64,000 bases of DNA from Ryuthela nishihirai (GCA_038380435.1 JAWZYU010000025.1:27318707-27382706); one strand, 5' to 3'; positions 45,617-58,034 are shown, counted from the first letter of the stretch. Notes: a model not told the origin generated them from the sequence alone. A program made the numbers and translations.

Positions 45617-46278
45617 ATAATAAGGAGCAAAAGAATATTAAAGCCCCTCAAATCGTATCAAAATCATCTAATGCAGATAAAATTGAAGCATCAAAAGAAC
45701 TTGTTTCAGACTCTAAACAGGAAGAAATTCCAGAAAAAAAATCTACAACTGAAAATGAAGAAAATCCTAATGTTGATGAGCATTCTAATGAGACAGAACA
45801 AGTACAGAATATTGATAACATGCCAAAAGAAAATATTGTGGTGCTTTCAAATGATAGTTCCCATACTGTTGCAGAAAGAAAGCTTGTTGAAATATCTGAT
45901 GAAGGAGCTAAAAGTAACAATGATGTATCAAATGCATTGTGCATGAAAGACCTACCAAATGATAGTGAATTATATGACTTGGGCTTTACATTCAAAGTTG
46001 GTCATTACTGCCATTTATGTGATGCTGTAATAAAAAGTTATCCATTATTTTACTTGCATATGCAGAATCTACATTCTTTGGTCAAAAGATTTCAGTGTGT
46101 AATTACTTCCTGCAGCCATACATTTTCTTCTGCTTCAGCATTTAAAATCCACACTTTGAGTCATAATCAGAATGTTGATTTGTCATGCAGTGTATGTGAT
46201 ACCATATTTGGTAATGTTAATGAAATGCAAGAACACAATCTAAGTGCTGAACATGGAAACAGATATATGAAAATGCAT
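45617..46278 (+). CDS. C2H2 zinc-finger protein, internal exon E: acidic linker and three fingers
   Basis: Enters in phase 1 (completing the Asp codon after SSG) and leaves in phase 0 at YMKMH before a GTAAGT donor at 46279. The first about 120 residues are polar, Glu/Ser/Asn-rich and probably disordered. Three fingers follow: CHLC...H-x4-H; CVITSC...H-x3-H, in which the cysteines are four residues apart, not two; and CSVC...H-x5-H. The 45820 Met seen in the frame is internal. Confidence 0.93.
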
Positions 46279-47012
46279 GTAAGTATAATATTTATTTTAG
46301 TATATCATAGTAAAATAGTCTAATTAATCTTGTATGACTGGTGTGAAATTAACATCATTAATCAATTTATCACACCCATTTTGATCAGATGCTATGTTGA
46401 AGATAGAGGAATCCAAAGCTTGATTAGTGTTTAAAGCATTGTTCACATAAGTGTTGGACAATTAATTTAATCCATTATTAGTCATATTTTGTAATATCAG
46501 CAATATAGTGCAACTAGGTATTGCATCCACTGAGCACATTGTCCTCTCACAAATCAAAATGTCCTTTTTTTTCCGGAAATAGAATTGGGGGTGAACGATG
46601 GTTTTTGGAATACCAAGGGCTTAGTATTTGGACCAGCCCAAAAAGTATCAAAAGGTGGAATTTGACCATATTCATTGATTTTTAAATTGTGTTTTATGTA
46701 CTCTGTAAACAATTTCAAGAATTAAGAATTCATAATTAACTACTACATAAAGTACTTCTAAATTTCTATTAAGAAAATCATAAATAATTCGATTAATAAG
46801 TTAATGTTACATTATCAATAAGTGAAATCATATTTTGTAAATATTTTTGTAGATATGAGTATAAAATTACATTTTAATTATATATAAAAGGTACAAATTT
46901 TTAACACAAAAATGAAAATGTTGAATGGGGAGTCTACTGAGCACACTATGCCACTGTTCGTAACTAGTCTAATATTATGTTAACTGAAAAGTAATTCACT
47001 ACTAGGTTTATA
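46279..47012. other. Intron sequence without recognisable elements
   Basis: AT-rich. Nothing recognised. Confidence 0.4.
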
Positions 47013-47105
47013 AAGAGAGATTGGTTCAGTTGGTAACATGCTAAGTTCATAATCAGCAATTCGTAGATTTGAAAATCACCATTAAGATTTATCCTTAGCC
47101 AACCT
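47013..47105 (+). mobile_element. SINE-1 head fragment
   Basis: GATTGGTTCAGTTGGTAACA, CATAATCAGCAATTCGTAG and TTAAGATTTATC follow the tRNA-like head and the start of the body. The body is missing. The anticodon-loop equivalent reads TTCATAATC, closer to tRNA-Met than in the younger copies. Confidence 0.65.
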
Positions 47106-47179
47106 CCCCAAAAGCTATATAAACTTTTTAAAACTATGCTTATTATAGGAAATAGGATATATTTTGTAATGATTTGATG

Positions 47180-47552
47180 GGTTGGGTTGTTTTACCTCTG
47201 AGTGGCACTTTTTTGCACACCATGGGCTAAATGGCCAGGTCATATGGACCCCGAAGGCTCAGAGAAGGTTGGGGGAGGGGACCCACTGGAACAGATGGTA
47301 GCCTCCCGACAAGGCCATCCAGCATGTTCTTTAACGTGCACAGGGTATGGCTCTCCCGCACATGGGGCCACAGCTTAATGTCCCATCCGACGGATGGCGG
47401 CCTTTCCAAGTCCATCGGTGTCCCCTACTGACTGTGGGCAGGGCGGGAAATTTTGCGGAGATAAATCTCGACGCTGACCCAGCTGGGACCCGAACCTGGG
47501 AACTGCAGATTACGATCCTGGCGCGCTACCAACTGAGCCACCCCCAGCACCC
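47180..47552 (-). mobile_element. SINE-1, full length, minus orientation
   Basis: Runs from GGTTGGGTTGTTTTACCTCT (3' end) to GCTACCAACTGAGCCACCCC (5' head). Target duplication AATGATTTGATG at 47168-47179 and 47553-47564, perfect over 12 bp. A short deletion removes the GCTATTGGGAGAC-type block near 47292. Confidence 0.94.
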
Positions 47553-48189
47553 AATGATTTGATGAATTTTTGAGATATGAACATTGAGAAAACTATTTTC
47601 AAACTATTTTCCTTGCTCTAATTGAATACTGTTATAAATATGTATTAAATGGATCTAATTCAGACTACACTTTTACATAAGCTTTTTTTAATAGGTTAAG
47701 AATAAATCAATAAATTTTTAATTTTCACATCATACCACATTACAAAAAAACTTTGTTTCAAGTGCATATTTTTTTATCTCATTTAAAAAAAAGCTTTTCA
47801 CTTTGTCATCATCTGTATGTACATTTGTAGATATTCAACTTTTTTTGTTGTTTTTCAAAATAACAATACACTGGTTTGGATAGGTTTCGATGAGATATTA
47901 CAATTACATTTTCCAAATCTAATAATATATCAAAATTTGCGGATTATTAGAGGTTTCTTTTTTATTTTATTTTTTTGCATATAAAAATGATGTTTTTTGC
48001 ATTTATGTAGCATTTGTATTGCAACATTTATTATTCCCAAATGTAAATAAGTAAAATTACTTCAAAAAGTGTGCTTTATTTTTTAATTTATATTGTAGCA
48101 TTTTTTATAAAATATTTCAACTGTAGCTTTTTTAAATTTCAATCATAGCATTTTTTTTTTATTTCAGTCATTTACAAATATAAATAAAG
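47553..48189. other. Intron sequence; fragment shared with the Tigger-like element (47680-47752)
   Basis: TTTTTTTAATAGGTTAAGAAT, AATCAATAAATTTTT and CATACCACATTACAAAA match 45285-45355 near the 3' end of the 44562 element. Otherwise AT-rich. Confidence 0.45.
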
Positions 48190-49770
48190 TGCAAAATTAT
48201 CTCTTGAAATACTTGTTACTGATTGAAAGCAAGCATTATGCCTGTTCCAATTGTACTGTTAGTCATGTTCCTCTGATGGTCACTCATGACAATGTTTTAT
48301 AGACTAAAGTATTGTTCTGTATCAACATTGCTTATGATGTCCATATTGGTCGAAGAGCTGTTTTAGCATATTCAGGGTACCTGCATTTCTTGACCAAAAG
48401 TTGTTGAAGTACATCTGGTTTTTTCACCCTTGTTGATCTGCCTGATTAACTTGTGAAAATGCTGCTATCCATCTACTATGTCAGTTTCATTGTAAATACA
48501 GAAAAATGAATGCTCTTGGTACTTCTCAGTGAAGAAGAAATATCAATCTTTGCCTCCAGCAATGGATGGGCTAAATAAATTGTCAATTTCTTTATAACTA
48601 TCATCAGTTGGGTTACTTCCTGCATATTTGGCCAGCTTTTCTAAAGTTTTCTTAGAAGCTTCCAAAAGCATAATTTTTAATGAAACTTATTTTTGATCAC
48701 TGCAGTTGCTTAAAACATGCCTAGTCTCAGGCCCAAACTTCAAGACTGGTGAGTGAAGGTTAATTTTAGCAAATCTAACTTTTTCACAATAAATATGCAA
48801 AAGGAACACTTAGATCCCTCCAGATTATTAATGATGTTCATCATACTGTCACCTGTTTTGTAAACTAATTTTATTTGAACTTGAATTGTGATGGAAAGGC
48901 TCCCAACTTCTAACAAAAGTTCTGTACTAGAGTTCTTAAGCTCCCAAGTTTTTAGAAAGTGTAAAATTGGTTCAAGGTAAGTATCCAAATAAACTACTGC
49001 TTTGAACCAAGAGTTCCATCTTGTAATCACAGTAGCTAGAAAAAGGCTTGCTTTCAGAAGAAGAAATGTAACATATGAGCTCTTCTGCTTTCCTTCACTC
49101 CATGAAAATAATTTTATTTTTGACACGCTCACATTGCCTTAAATTCTTTCGGAAAAGCAACCAAAATGGTTGACTTTATGGAGAGCTCAGCATTGAAAAT
49201 GTAAAAATTGTCTCAGTAAGGTCTGAAGAACAGTGAAACAAGAAGCCATCTGAAACCAATATTCAGACATTTGAATATTCAATTTTCGATTCTTTTAAAG
49301 TGTCGTCTGCTATAACAATTGCTTTTCCTTTCAAAAATGCACAAATTTTCTCCTTGACAGTTTCTCCACAAGAAGGCACATGCATTCTTTTAAATCATCC
49401 CCATTTGGAAGATCACCAATGCCAGGTGTATATTTCAAGAAATAATCATGAACAGCTGAATGATCAAGCTTATGAATTGGAATATTGGCTTTTAGACACA
49501 TTTTCACAGTGTCAGTAATAAATGTCTTTCTCCATATTAGCTTTCTTTTCACTACCAAAGGAGCCCTGAATTGTTGATTGCTGTATTAAAATTCTGCTTC
49601 CAGAGGTGTTTGCTTTTATCTTGTTAGATATATTGTTTCTACTTGCTATGTGCTTCTCAAGAGTATCTTTTTCCATTCCACTTGAACGTTACAAAACTTG
49701 CACATATGAATATTCATATCTGTAACATAAACTCCCATTTTTATATTCAGTTGCACTGTCAGAAAGAGTT
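48190..49770 (-). mobile_element. hAT-superfamily transposase remnant with BED-like finger
   Basis: On the minus strand, in order: a BED-type finger start (MNIHMCKFCNVQVEW, about 49720, with LEKHIASR in another frame), KANIPIHKLDHSAVHDYFLK (about 49485-49425), TRWNSWFKAVVYLDTYLEP (about 49020-48965), a middle region to about 48740, and a C-terminal NVDTEQYFSLYK-like plus MSDHQRNMTNSTIG segment (about 48330-48250), the hAT dimerisation region. Frameshifts separate the pieces, the central DDE part is mostly lost, and terminal repeats were not identified. The overall pattern resembles hAT proteins related to CGGBP1 (family memory). Confidence 0.75.
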
Positions 49771-50887
49771 AACTTTGCACCCTACATCTCAGTTTAAATA
49801 TTGCAAAAATATCACACTGAAATCTCTCTAATGATGACAAGACAGCCCCAAAGTAGCTAATGAAAAAGCCAAAACAAACTAATTTGCACAACCCTTGTGA
49901 TCAGCCTTGCTGCTCTGCTCATAACCATTCAATGCCAGAGTTTTTTTTTTTTTTTTCAACAAAAAAAGCAACTCTTTTAAGCCATATTATGAAACAGCTA
50001 ATGAATGAAATAGTTTACATTATATACTAAGATGAAGAGCATTTAATTCTGAACAAAAAGTATAAAAATTGAAAGGAAAATGTAGGTAAGTATAGAAAAA
50101 AAACATTGCAAGGTCATTTGTAGTGATTTTTGAAAACCATTTAGTCAGCTCTTGGCACTGTAAGGGTTAACTCCTCTCTCATGCCAGCTTTCTTCTTCCT
50201 TCTTTAACCCATGTCACTGGACTCACCACCAAATTCTCCTCCTCTGAACCTTTTAAATCTGCTCCACACACAACAGATGTACTCCCCTCCCCCCCCCCTT
50301 CGATCATTAACTACATTAATGGGTCCTGTTGACAGGGTGATCGTTGTTTGGTTTTGCTCAAGGGAGTTTCACCTCAATGGTCTGACCATAAGTTGGGGAT
50401 CATAGCTACCATTCACAAAATGACAATATGAGGAAATGCAAAATAGGAGGTGCAGTGAGAAAGTTATTGTGTCTCAATATACAATTCCCTTGGTCACTTT
50501 GTTGTGACCTCTGCAGACATAACCTACTAGGAATCTACCCTACCCTTGTTCACTATGACTGTTGTAGCATTCTAGATTAGTGTCACAAACTGCCACTTGC
50601 CTAGTGCCTTTACCATGCACCACTCAGATATTAGGGTCTAATCTGTGACATTGTCAATTCAAATAAAGTTGGAAGCAGGAATATCATCAAAATCTTGCTG
50701 TATCACCAAAAATGAAGGTTATTGCAAATATCTGTTGATTTCACATTTTATCACAATTTAAATGCACTTATATTAGTTTCAATATGTTTTTGATGGCAAA
50801 AGACTGATAGATAATTGGTTTCTGAACAATTTTGCTTCTATCGCAAAAGTGAAAAAAAAGCATCCATATATAAATACATACAAAATC
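49771..50887. other. Intron sequence; possible LINE linker fragment near 50200-50500
   Basis: Higher in GC at about 50170-50650. A plus frame reads MGPVDRVIVVWFCSREFHLN and weakly recalls the endonuclease-RT linker of non-LTR elements, but no catalytic motif supports it. The rest is unassigned. Confidence 0.3.
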
Positions 50888-52146
50888 CTCATGCAGCCAT
50901 GGACCAACAGGATTGTGTAATTTTCCTCTCCAGCCAGACATGTCTGTTTTGAGCTACAGCTGCTGCATTTGGCCACTCTAGGCCAATTCTACCAAGATCC
51001 TGTTTGACATTGTTTGCCTATTGCATCCTGGGTCTCCCCCTTTTTCTGAAACCTTTAGGCACACTTTTCATAATCCTGTTTGCCAATCTGCAGCTATGCA
51101 TACGGGCAACATGACCAAACCAGTGCAACTTGACAGCTTGCCTACTTGCTTGATAGCAATTGAAAAGAAGTTGATGACCTCTGTTTGAGGTCATCATCCT
51201 CTTTTGAGCTGCATATTCTGCAGCTCAAAAGCTCTTCTGACTTCATCATTACTTACAACGTCGAACCACCTAAAAGTCCCAGCCGCAATCCCTATTCTTC
51301 TATTTATCTCATACCGCACATCCCTGTATCTGTTACATAGCTCCAAAGATAATTAAAGTAAGACACTTGCTCAATAGTACAGCCATTCAAAGCAACTAAA
51401 GCATCATCTGCCTGACCAATTTTCATCACTTTAGTTTTTTCTCTGTTTATCACCACTACTGTTATCAGTAGCCAACAGTATCTGTTACATAGCTCCCAAG
51501 ATAATTAAACCGAGACACTTGCTCAATAGTAAAGCCATTCAAAGCACCATCTGCCTGACCAATTTTCATCATTTTAGTTTTTTTCTCTGTTTATTACCAA
51601 ACCTACTGTATTATCATTCTCATCAACAGCCCTAATGAAAGAATTTATCTCATCAGTATTATTAGCCAACAGGGCCAAATCATCTGCATAATCTTAATCA
51701 GAAATTTTGAGATCTCTAGACCATTTAAGGCCAAAATCTTTCCCTTGCCAAGAATTTCGCATTATGTAATCAATTACCAAACTAAAGAGAAAAGGAGACA
51801 AAATGCACCTTTGTCTAACTCCACCAGCAATGCTAAACCAATCGCTGCAAGATGTACCAACTCTCACACACGACTCAATGTTATTGTAGAGAGCTCTCAT
51901 TACACTAACTAACTTATCAGGTATTCCATGTGATCTAACAATCAACTACAAATTATGTTGATCAACAGAGTCAAAAGCCTTTTTGAAATCTGTAAAGCTA
52001 GTAACCACAGGTTTCTGAAACTCTAAGCATTTCTCAAGAATCTGCCTGATTGAAAATATATGATCTATACATCCCCTATCACTTCTGAATCCACACTGTT
52101 CATCATGCAGTTGTCCATACTGAATATGTAATAAACTATACATTTT
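50888..52146 (-). mobile_element. RTE-like LINE copy C, 5'-truncated, with internal tandem duplication
   Basis: The minus strand encodes DEQCGFRSDRGCIDHIFSIR (about 52115-52060), FTDFKKAFDSVDQHNL, IPDKLVSVMRALYNNIES, GVRQRCILSPFLFSLVIDY (about 51810-51760), and a YADD region with a frameshift (about 51680). The block of about 150 bp covering NREKT...YLG is present twice (about 51330-51478 and 51479-51600). The 3' end near 50890 is eroded compared with copies B and D. Confidence 0.87.
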
Positions 52147-52329
52147 ATTCCAAGGTGTAATGTTATAAAAAAAAAAGACTGCAACTTTTGGCTAAATAAT
52201 CATACCAGAAAACCATCACCCAAAATTTAGGTGGGTAACATTAAATCAGCATAATGCAGTTAATATCACATTTAAATACAGAAAGGGTAAAATTCAAGTA
52301 AAATTTTAAAATGTTAAAAAATATAATAA
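52147..52329. other. AT-rich spacer
   Basis: No feature recognised. Confidence 0.3.
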
Positions 52330-52530
52330 TAAATAAAAATAAATACCCCCTCAAGCAGCTGCTTGCCACAGAGGTCTGACAGGAGCCTGTCAGTTTATAT
52401 GCCACAGTAGGAGATCTGAGAGGATGGCAGGACCTCAGCAGAAAAACGACACACATACATCCATGCCTAATCCGGGGCTCGAACCCAGGTCCCTTAGATC
52501 AGTAGTCAAGCGTGCTAACCACTTGGCCAG
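52330..52530 (-). mobile_element. SINE-2, full length, minus orientation
   Basis: The complement starts with a tRNA-like head: CTGGCCAAGTGGTTAGCACG (A-box), GACTACTGATCTAAGGGACC, and B-box TGGGTTCGAGCCCCGG. It then continues through TTTTTCTGCTGAGGTCCTGC and GACAGGCTCCTGTCAGACC to a (TTTAT)n tail. The head resembles a Ser- or Leu-type tRNA by its GTGGTTAGCACGCTTGACT stretch (inference). This is the best copy for defining SINE-2. Confidence 0.92.
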
Positions 52531-53304
52531 TAGATAAAATGGATCTCTCATCTAGCTTGACTAATATCTAATAAATTGTGTTTTCAAACTTTACCCCCAT
52601 TTTGAATAATGCATGCACATGACAAATACTCTTCTGCAAAAGTGTGATTATATTTTGTGTGAAATATGACTGAAGCTGCTTTGTTGTTGTTGCAGGTGTT
52701 AGTTTTATTTGTGCAATATCACCTTGCTGAATGTACACATTTGTTTGAAAAGGCATATTTTGGTGTTTGCATAACTATTACATAACTACTTCCTGCAGGT
52801 GATTATGTGTTCAAAGTCCAGTTGTAGAGTAGTCTTTGCTCTTATACACATAAATCATAGTTTGTTAGTGTCATGTTTTCAAGAGGTGATTCTCTTGTAA
52901 AAGAGAATTTAATGCTAAAATTGAGCTTTCTGTTAAGCCAATGCAAGAGTTGAAACAACTTGTACAAATTTGTGCACTTTGTTCAACCTCGCATATTGCT
53001 CTCTCTCTCTCATAAATGCCACAGGAAATCATAAGCAGTGATTGTTTTGTGGTACTGACATGTCAGTAATTTTACTGGGCCTGATTGGTGTGGCAGGGAG
53101 AACAAATTTCAGCAACCTGAAAGGTTATAATAGCTTATACAGTACTTGCTTTATACCATAAAATCTCTGAAAGATCCTTGAGTGTGTTGGTTTTTTGTCA
53201 GCCAGAGCATGGATTTAAACTATAACAAAATTCTCTTATAATAAAAGTAAGACTGCAGGATAGTACGTTGATTTGAAATTTTGTCCTCTAAATAATTAAC
53301 AGTT
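52531..53304. other. Intron sequence without recognisable elements
   Basis: AT-rich, with a short CT-run near 53000. Nothing recognised. Confidence 0.4.
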
Positions 53305-54690
53305 TCATCTTCATTATTGTCATCCTCAAACAGCCATGGGCTACTGAGATTCAGTCAGACTGTGCAATTTAGTTCTCCAAGAATATATGTCCTGCACTAC
53401 GTCTGCTGCTTCTGGTCACTGCACACCAATTGTAACAAGGTCCTGTTTGACATTGTCTGCCCACTACATCCTAGGTCTCCCTCTTTTTGAGGCCTTTAGG
53501 CACACTGTTCATAACCCTATTCCCTAATCTATAATTATCCATATGGGAAACATGACAAAACCAAAGGAGTCTCTCTGCACAATATGCTGCTTAAAGGAGG
53601 TTGGCAACTTCTTTGCCTAACCTCATCATTACTTGCAAAGTTAAACCACCTAATGCCCAAGATACTACATAAGCATCTAAAATCAAAAGCATCAAGTTTC
53701 CTACCATCTTGTTTACAAAGCGTCCAAGTTTCACTATTAGAACCAAACTTTTATACAGTCTAATTTTTGTCTTTAGGTGTATATACCTATTTCTCCACAC
53801 TCTCCATAGATTCTTAAAAGTCCCGGCAGCAATCCCTGTTCATCTCTTAATCTCATGCCACACATCACCAGTATCTGTTGCATAGCTCCCAAGATAATGA
53901 AACTTGGACACTTGCTCAAGATTGGAACTATTCAGATTAACTGAATCACATCCTGCCTGACCAATTTTCATCACTTTAGTTTTCTCTCTGTTTATAACCA
54001 AACCTACTCTACTACCAGTCTCGTCAACAGAAATCAACATCAACTGAAAGAGCTCATCTCATCAACATCATTTGCCGAAAGGTCTAAATCATTAGCAAAA
54101 TCATTGCCAATCTCAGAAATTTTCAATCTTCAGACCATTTATGACCAAAATCTTTCCCTTGCAGTGAATTTCACATTACATAATCATTAACCAAACTAAA
54201 GAGAAAAGGAAACGAAATGCACCCTTGTTGAACACCAGAAGTAATGCTAAACCAATTGCTACACAAGCCTTACCAACTCTCACACGACTCAGTGTTATTA
54301 TAGAGAGCTCTCATTATGTTAACTAACTTGTCTGGTATGTCATACGATCTCCCAATCAACAGAGTTGAAAACCTTTTTGAAATCAGCAAAGCTAGTAACC
54401 AAAGATTTCTGAAACTCTAAACATTTCTCAAGATTCTGCCTGAGTGAAAAAATCTGATTTACACATCCTTTATCACTTCTGAATCCACACTGCTCATCAT
54501 GCAATTGCCAGTCAACCAGATTCTTAATTCTATTAAGCAGATTATGCAAAGAATTTTACCTGGAACAGAAAATAGGCTGCTTATAGTTATCACAAGAACT
54601 GCGATCACCTTTTTTAAAAATAGGAATAATAATAGCTCTGGTAAAATCCTTAGGAACCATGCCTTTATCATAAAAGATATTTAAAGAGAA
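53305..54690 (-). mobile_element. RTE-like LINE copy D, 5'-truncated
   Basis: The minus strand starts at the FYDKGMVPKDFTRA-like region (about 54680), then DEQCGFRSDKGCVNQIFSLR (about 54500), FADFKKVFNSVD, VDETGSRVGLVINREKTKVM (about 54030-53970), FHYLGSYATDTGDVW, and the RLYKSLVL/VSWALGG region, ending CATGGCTGTTTGAGGATGAC (about 53340). Frameshifts fall in the YADD region. Its 5' extent is longer than that of copy B. Confidence 0.88.
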
Positions 54691-54811
54691 TAATTTTATG
54701 AAAATAGAATAGTGTTCTTGTTTGATCTTTTCCCTTCAATTATTTTTTCCAAACAATCTGATAGATTGGTTACTTCAAAAGAAGTTAATAGTCATTGCTG
54801 TTAGTGTAATA
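54691..54811. other. AT-rich spacer
   Basis: No feature recognised. Confidence 0.3.
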
Positions 54812-55205
54812 TCACTTGACACTCTTCCACTGAAATTTCAAATTTCTACATAAATAGGTTGCTTGCAATATTCCTTTAAAGTTTCGCATTTTGTAGATTT
54901 ACCATTGTCTAAACATGGAAGCTGTCCCATAGCTGAGTGGTTAGCATGCTTGGCTACTGATCAGTGGGACCTGGGTTTGAGCTCTGGGTAAGGCAAGTGT
55001 TTGTGTTGTCTTTCTGCTGAGGTCCTGCCATCCTCACAGTCCTTCTACTCTGGCATATTAAACTGACAGGTTCCTATCTGATCTCTGTGGCAAGCAGCTA
55101 CTTGAAGGGAGTATTTATTTAAACATGGAAAAACTACTTGAGGATTTGAAAGTATGAATCATAATATTTCATCAGTAATTATCCAACAATTTTTTTCCAA
55201 TTATC
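54812..55205 (+). repeat. Dispersed repeat Y copy, interrupted by SINE-2
   Basis: 54812-54920 and 55131-55205 are two parts of repeat Y (TTCAAATTTCTACATAAATAG; then GAATCATAATATTTCATCAG), separated by the SINE-2 at 54921-55119 with a perfect target duplication. Confidence 0.6.
54921..55119 (+). mobile_element. SINE-2, full length (199 bp), with target duplication
   Basis: The head GCTGTCCCATAGCTGAGTGG and TTAGCATGCTTGGCTACTGA carry the A-box; GGGACCTGGGTTTGAGCTCT is an altered B-box. It runs to GGAGTATTTATT at the tail. TAAACATGGAA is duplicated at 54910-54920 and 55120-55130, which fixes the element length. Confidence 0.94.
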
Positions 55206-56218
55206 TTTTAAAGCAAAATATCACCCCCCCCCCCCCACAATCTGCTCACAGAATATAATAATCAGCTCATTATTATCAATGCAGATATCATGGCATTCAT
55301 ATTCCACCACCAAAATTTTCAGCATAATTCATATTTGTTTAAAATTTTGTAGTTTTCAAAAATTTTATTAGAGAGTTGCCATTAAAATGTGAGTTTATTA
55401 GAGAGTGCCGTTGTTTATTAGAGAGTGCCATTAAAACTTTTTGGGGATTTGAAAAGTGTTAATCATTTGTAATAGTTCATCAATCTCATCAAAAACAAAA
55501 GAAATTTTTAATTTACCTCTAGAAACAAAAAAGTTTAATGTCTACAAACAGACCACAAAGTAAAAACAGTAGCTATTTTGGAAAAAAGTTAAGAACAATT
55601 CTAAATGCATCTTACCTTATTGTTAGTGCCAGTATTTCAGCTGCAAAAATTGATTTCCACAATTTTGTGTCCTTTGTTCTATATAGCAAAAATCTCTTTA
55701 GATAAATGACAAAAAGCAATTGCCAAATTATCTTTAAATTTGGCAAATGTCATACACAAAAGTTTTTTGTAACAGTGTCAGCCTCTTGAAAATTGAGGAT
55801 TAAATTGTGAAAAATCACCTAATCATTTTCTATTGTTAAAAATTTCACAACCCATTTATTAGTGCAATATTTTTTATTACTACACCTATGATTAGCCAAG
55901 GCAAGTATTTTTAACTGTTCACGAAAGAGCAAACTTCTTTTCCTGGACATAATGTTTACTATAGAGTGAAAGAAATGTCAGAAAGTGTTGTAGATTTCTC
56001 AGAGTCAATAGAGCACGTTTTGCAGACCACGCATTTAGTGTGAAGGCTATACCAGCCGTTTGTGGAGCAGTAAGTGGGAAGGCACCTTTAACCATAAATA
56101 GCTTTATATCATTACTAGTGATAGCATTGCAATATAGTTGTATTCACTGAGATAATAATCCATTTTATTTAGATGAATAACTTTTAATTAATTTTTCTAT
56201 ATTTGCTTTTTTTAATAG
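55206..56218. other. Intron sequence; repeat Y copy at about 55375-55590; acceptor at the end
   Basis: A C-run at 55206-55218, a triplicated TTATTAGAGAGTGCC motif at about 55365-55430, then repeat Y to about 55590. The end (TTTGCTTTTTTTAATAG, 56218) is the acceptor for exon F. Confidence 0.5.
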
Positions 56219-56428
56219 GATAAATGCAGGCCAAGTGGATCAGAGCCTCAAAATTACAGATGTAAAATTTGCCAGACATGGTTTGGTCTTCATTCTTATT
56301 TTGTTAATCACATGGAAACTGATAATCATAATTATAAATGTCAACATTGTGGTTTGCAGTTCTTGCAGCCTGGAGCTCGTCGTCTTCATCTCCAGCATGA
56401 GCATCCAGAAGTTTCTAATACTTGTGAG
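56219..56428 (+). CDS. C2H2 zinc-finger protein, internal exon F: two fingers and start of a split finger
   Basis: Seventy codons, phase 0 on both sides. DKCRPSGSEPQNYRCKICQT opens; the first finger is CKIC-x12-H-x5-H and the second CQHC-x12-H with H-x4-H type spacing (HLQHEH). It ends VSNTCE, where the Cys is the first zinc ligand of a finger completed by exon G. The GTTAGT donor is at 56429. Confidence 0.93.
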
Positions 56429-56477
56429 GTTAGTACAGTATTTTTAAATGTAGCATCTATCTGAAGTAGATTATATA

Positions 56478-57818
56478 AGCTCACCAGCCAAAAAAATTAG
56501 CCATCTCCCGCTGTAAGAGGGTTACGTCCATTCGACAGCAACAATGGCTTACCAGTAATAAACATGTCCTACAAATAGCTGTGACACGCTCTACAGGGTT
56601 CATACAGTGACAAGAAGTGGTTGTATGTGTTAGTCGCACCAAAGATGTGAATGAGTGGCAAAAATGTGTTAATGCATTTGGCCAAGTCAAAGGACATAGT
56701 GTACAAAAAGTTGCTGCCTTTGCAGTTGTTGAAACATACTGTCTAAATGGTCTTCCAGCAGTGGCATACATTGCAGTCCACTGCTAATCATCGCCAGAAC
56801 TACGGCAGAAAGACTGCTCACCAATAGGGACCGCCGCAGTGTGTCATGCACTTTTAGGGCAAACTGCTTTGCATTGAGGCAGGAATTGCTCCAGTCAGTC
56901 AGTTCAGGCCTACAACAAGCTGTTTCTGAATGAACACTGAAGGGAACTGCATGCCATGGATATCTAGAGCAGAGTACTGCAGAAGAGACCCATGTTAAGA
57001 GCTCTGCACAAGGCTGCGTGGCTACAGGTGGTGCCACAAAGACTGGACTGTCAACTCTTGGAAGCACGTGTTTTTGCTTGTACTCGAATGATGCGAGGTG
57101 ACGGGTACATCGTAAGCCACATGAAGCCTTCCATGTGGACTGTGTGCAAGATTCTGTTCAAGCTGGAGGAGGCTCTGTGATCAAGCTGAAGACTTGACTG
57201 TCGACTCTTGAAAGTGTGTGATCTGGTTAGATGAATCACGTTTTTGCTTGTACTCGAATGATGCAAGACGACGAGTACATCATAAGCTGCATGAAGCCTT
57301 CCATTCGGACTGTGCAAGTTATGTTCAAGCTGGTGGAGGCCTGTGATGTTCTGGGGGTGTTTCACGTACAAGGAAATGGGTCCTTTGGTTGCAGTGATGT
57401 CACACTTGAACCAGAAGGGCTATATGGAGTTACTGGATGACTGCATGTTGCCTTTTGTGCAACATCTCCACAGTGAACACCAGAAGGATACCCCAGTCTT
57501 CCAAGACCACAATTGTTGTGTGCACAGGGCTCGAAGTGTATTGGATTGGCACAACGGGCATTCTGAAGATCGAACATATAGACTGGCCGCCAGATTTGAA
57601 TCCCATAGAAAACGTGGGACTATTTGGGGAAACGAGTGAAGCGCCATCCTAGTCATGGCCGAACTGCAGCATTTGCTGCTGGAAGAGTGGTGCACTACAT
57701 CCGCATACTGGTGGCATCCATGCCAGCCAGGATTTCGGCTGTTCTTCGGTCGCACAGAATGCTACGCGGTATTAGGCGACATTCAGCCAGGGGTGACTAA
57801 TTTTTTGTCCGGTGAGCT
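56478..57818 (+). mobile_element. Tc1-like transposon with TIRs and an internal duplication
   Basis: The ends AGCTCACCAGCCAAAAAAAT and its complement CTAATTTTTTGTCCGGTGAGCT are flanked by TA, only 49 bp after exon F. The plus-strand transposase shows the first D in IWLDESRFCLYSNDARRRVH (about 57222), a VLGVFHVQGNG segment standing for VWGCFS, the second D in VFQDHNCCVHRA (about 57495), and E in DWPPDLNPIENVG (about 57580-57615). About 140 bp around the first catalytic region is present twice (57041-57180 and about 57198-57350). Stops and frameshifts abound. Confidence 0.88.
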
Positions 57819-58034
57819 TATATATATATTTATCTTACAAGGAACACAGGGGAAGAATTTTATTTGAAATTGATGATATCACTACTGTTATCAACACCAT
57901 TTCTTGAGAGAATCGTGCATAACTCTTCTTCCCAACTTTTACAAGTGCATATGGCCTTATGCATCAAACTGGAGATACAAATAGAATATAGAATTTGTTT
58001 TAGTGACAAGAATATATATATACATGAAAACAGC
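57819..58034. other. Spacer
   Basis: No feature recognised. Confidence 0.3.

Noticed and set aside
50200..50500. Possible further LINE linker fragment (VDRVIVVWFCSREFHLNGL)
   Set aside because: No endonuclease or RT catalytic motif nearby and no second copy in the window.
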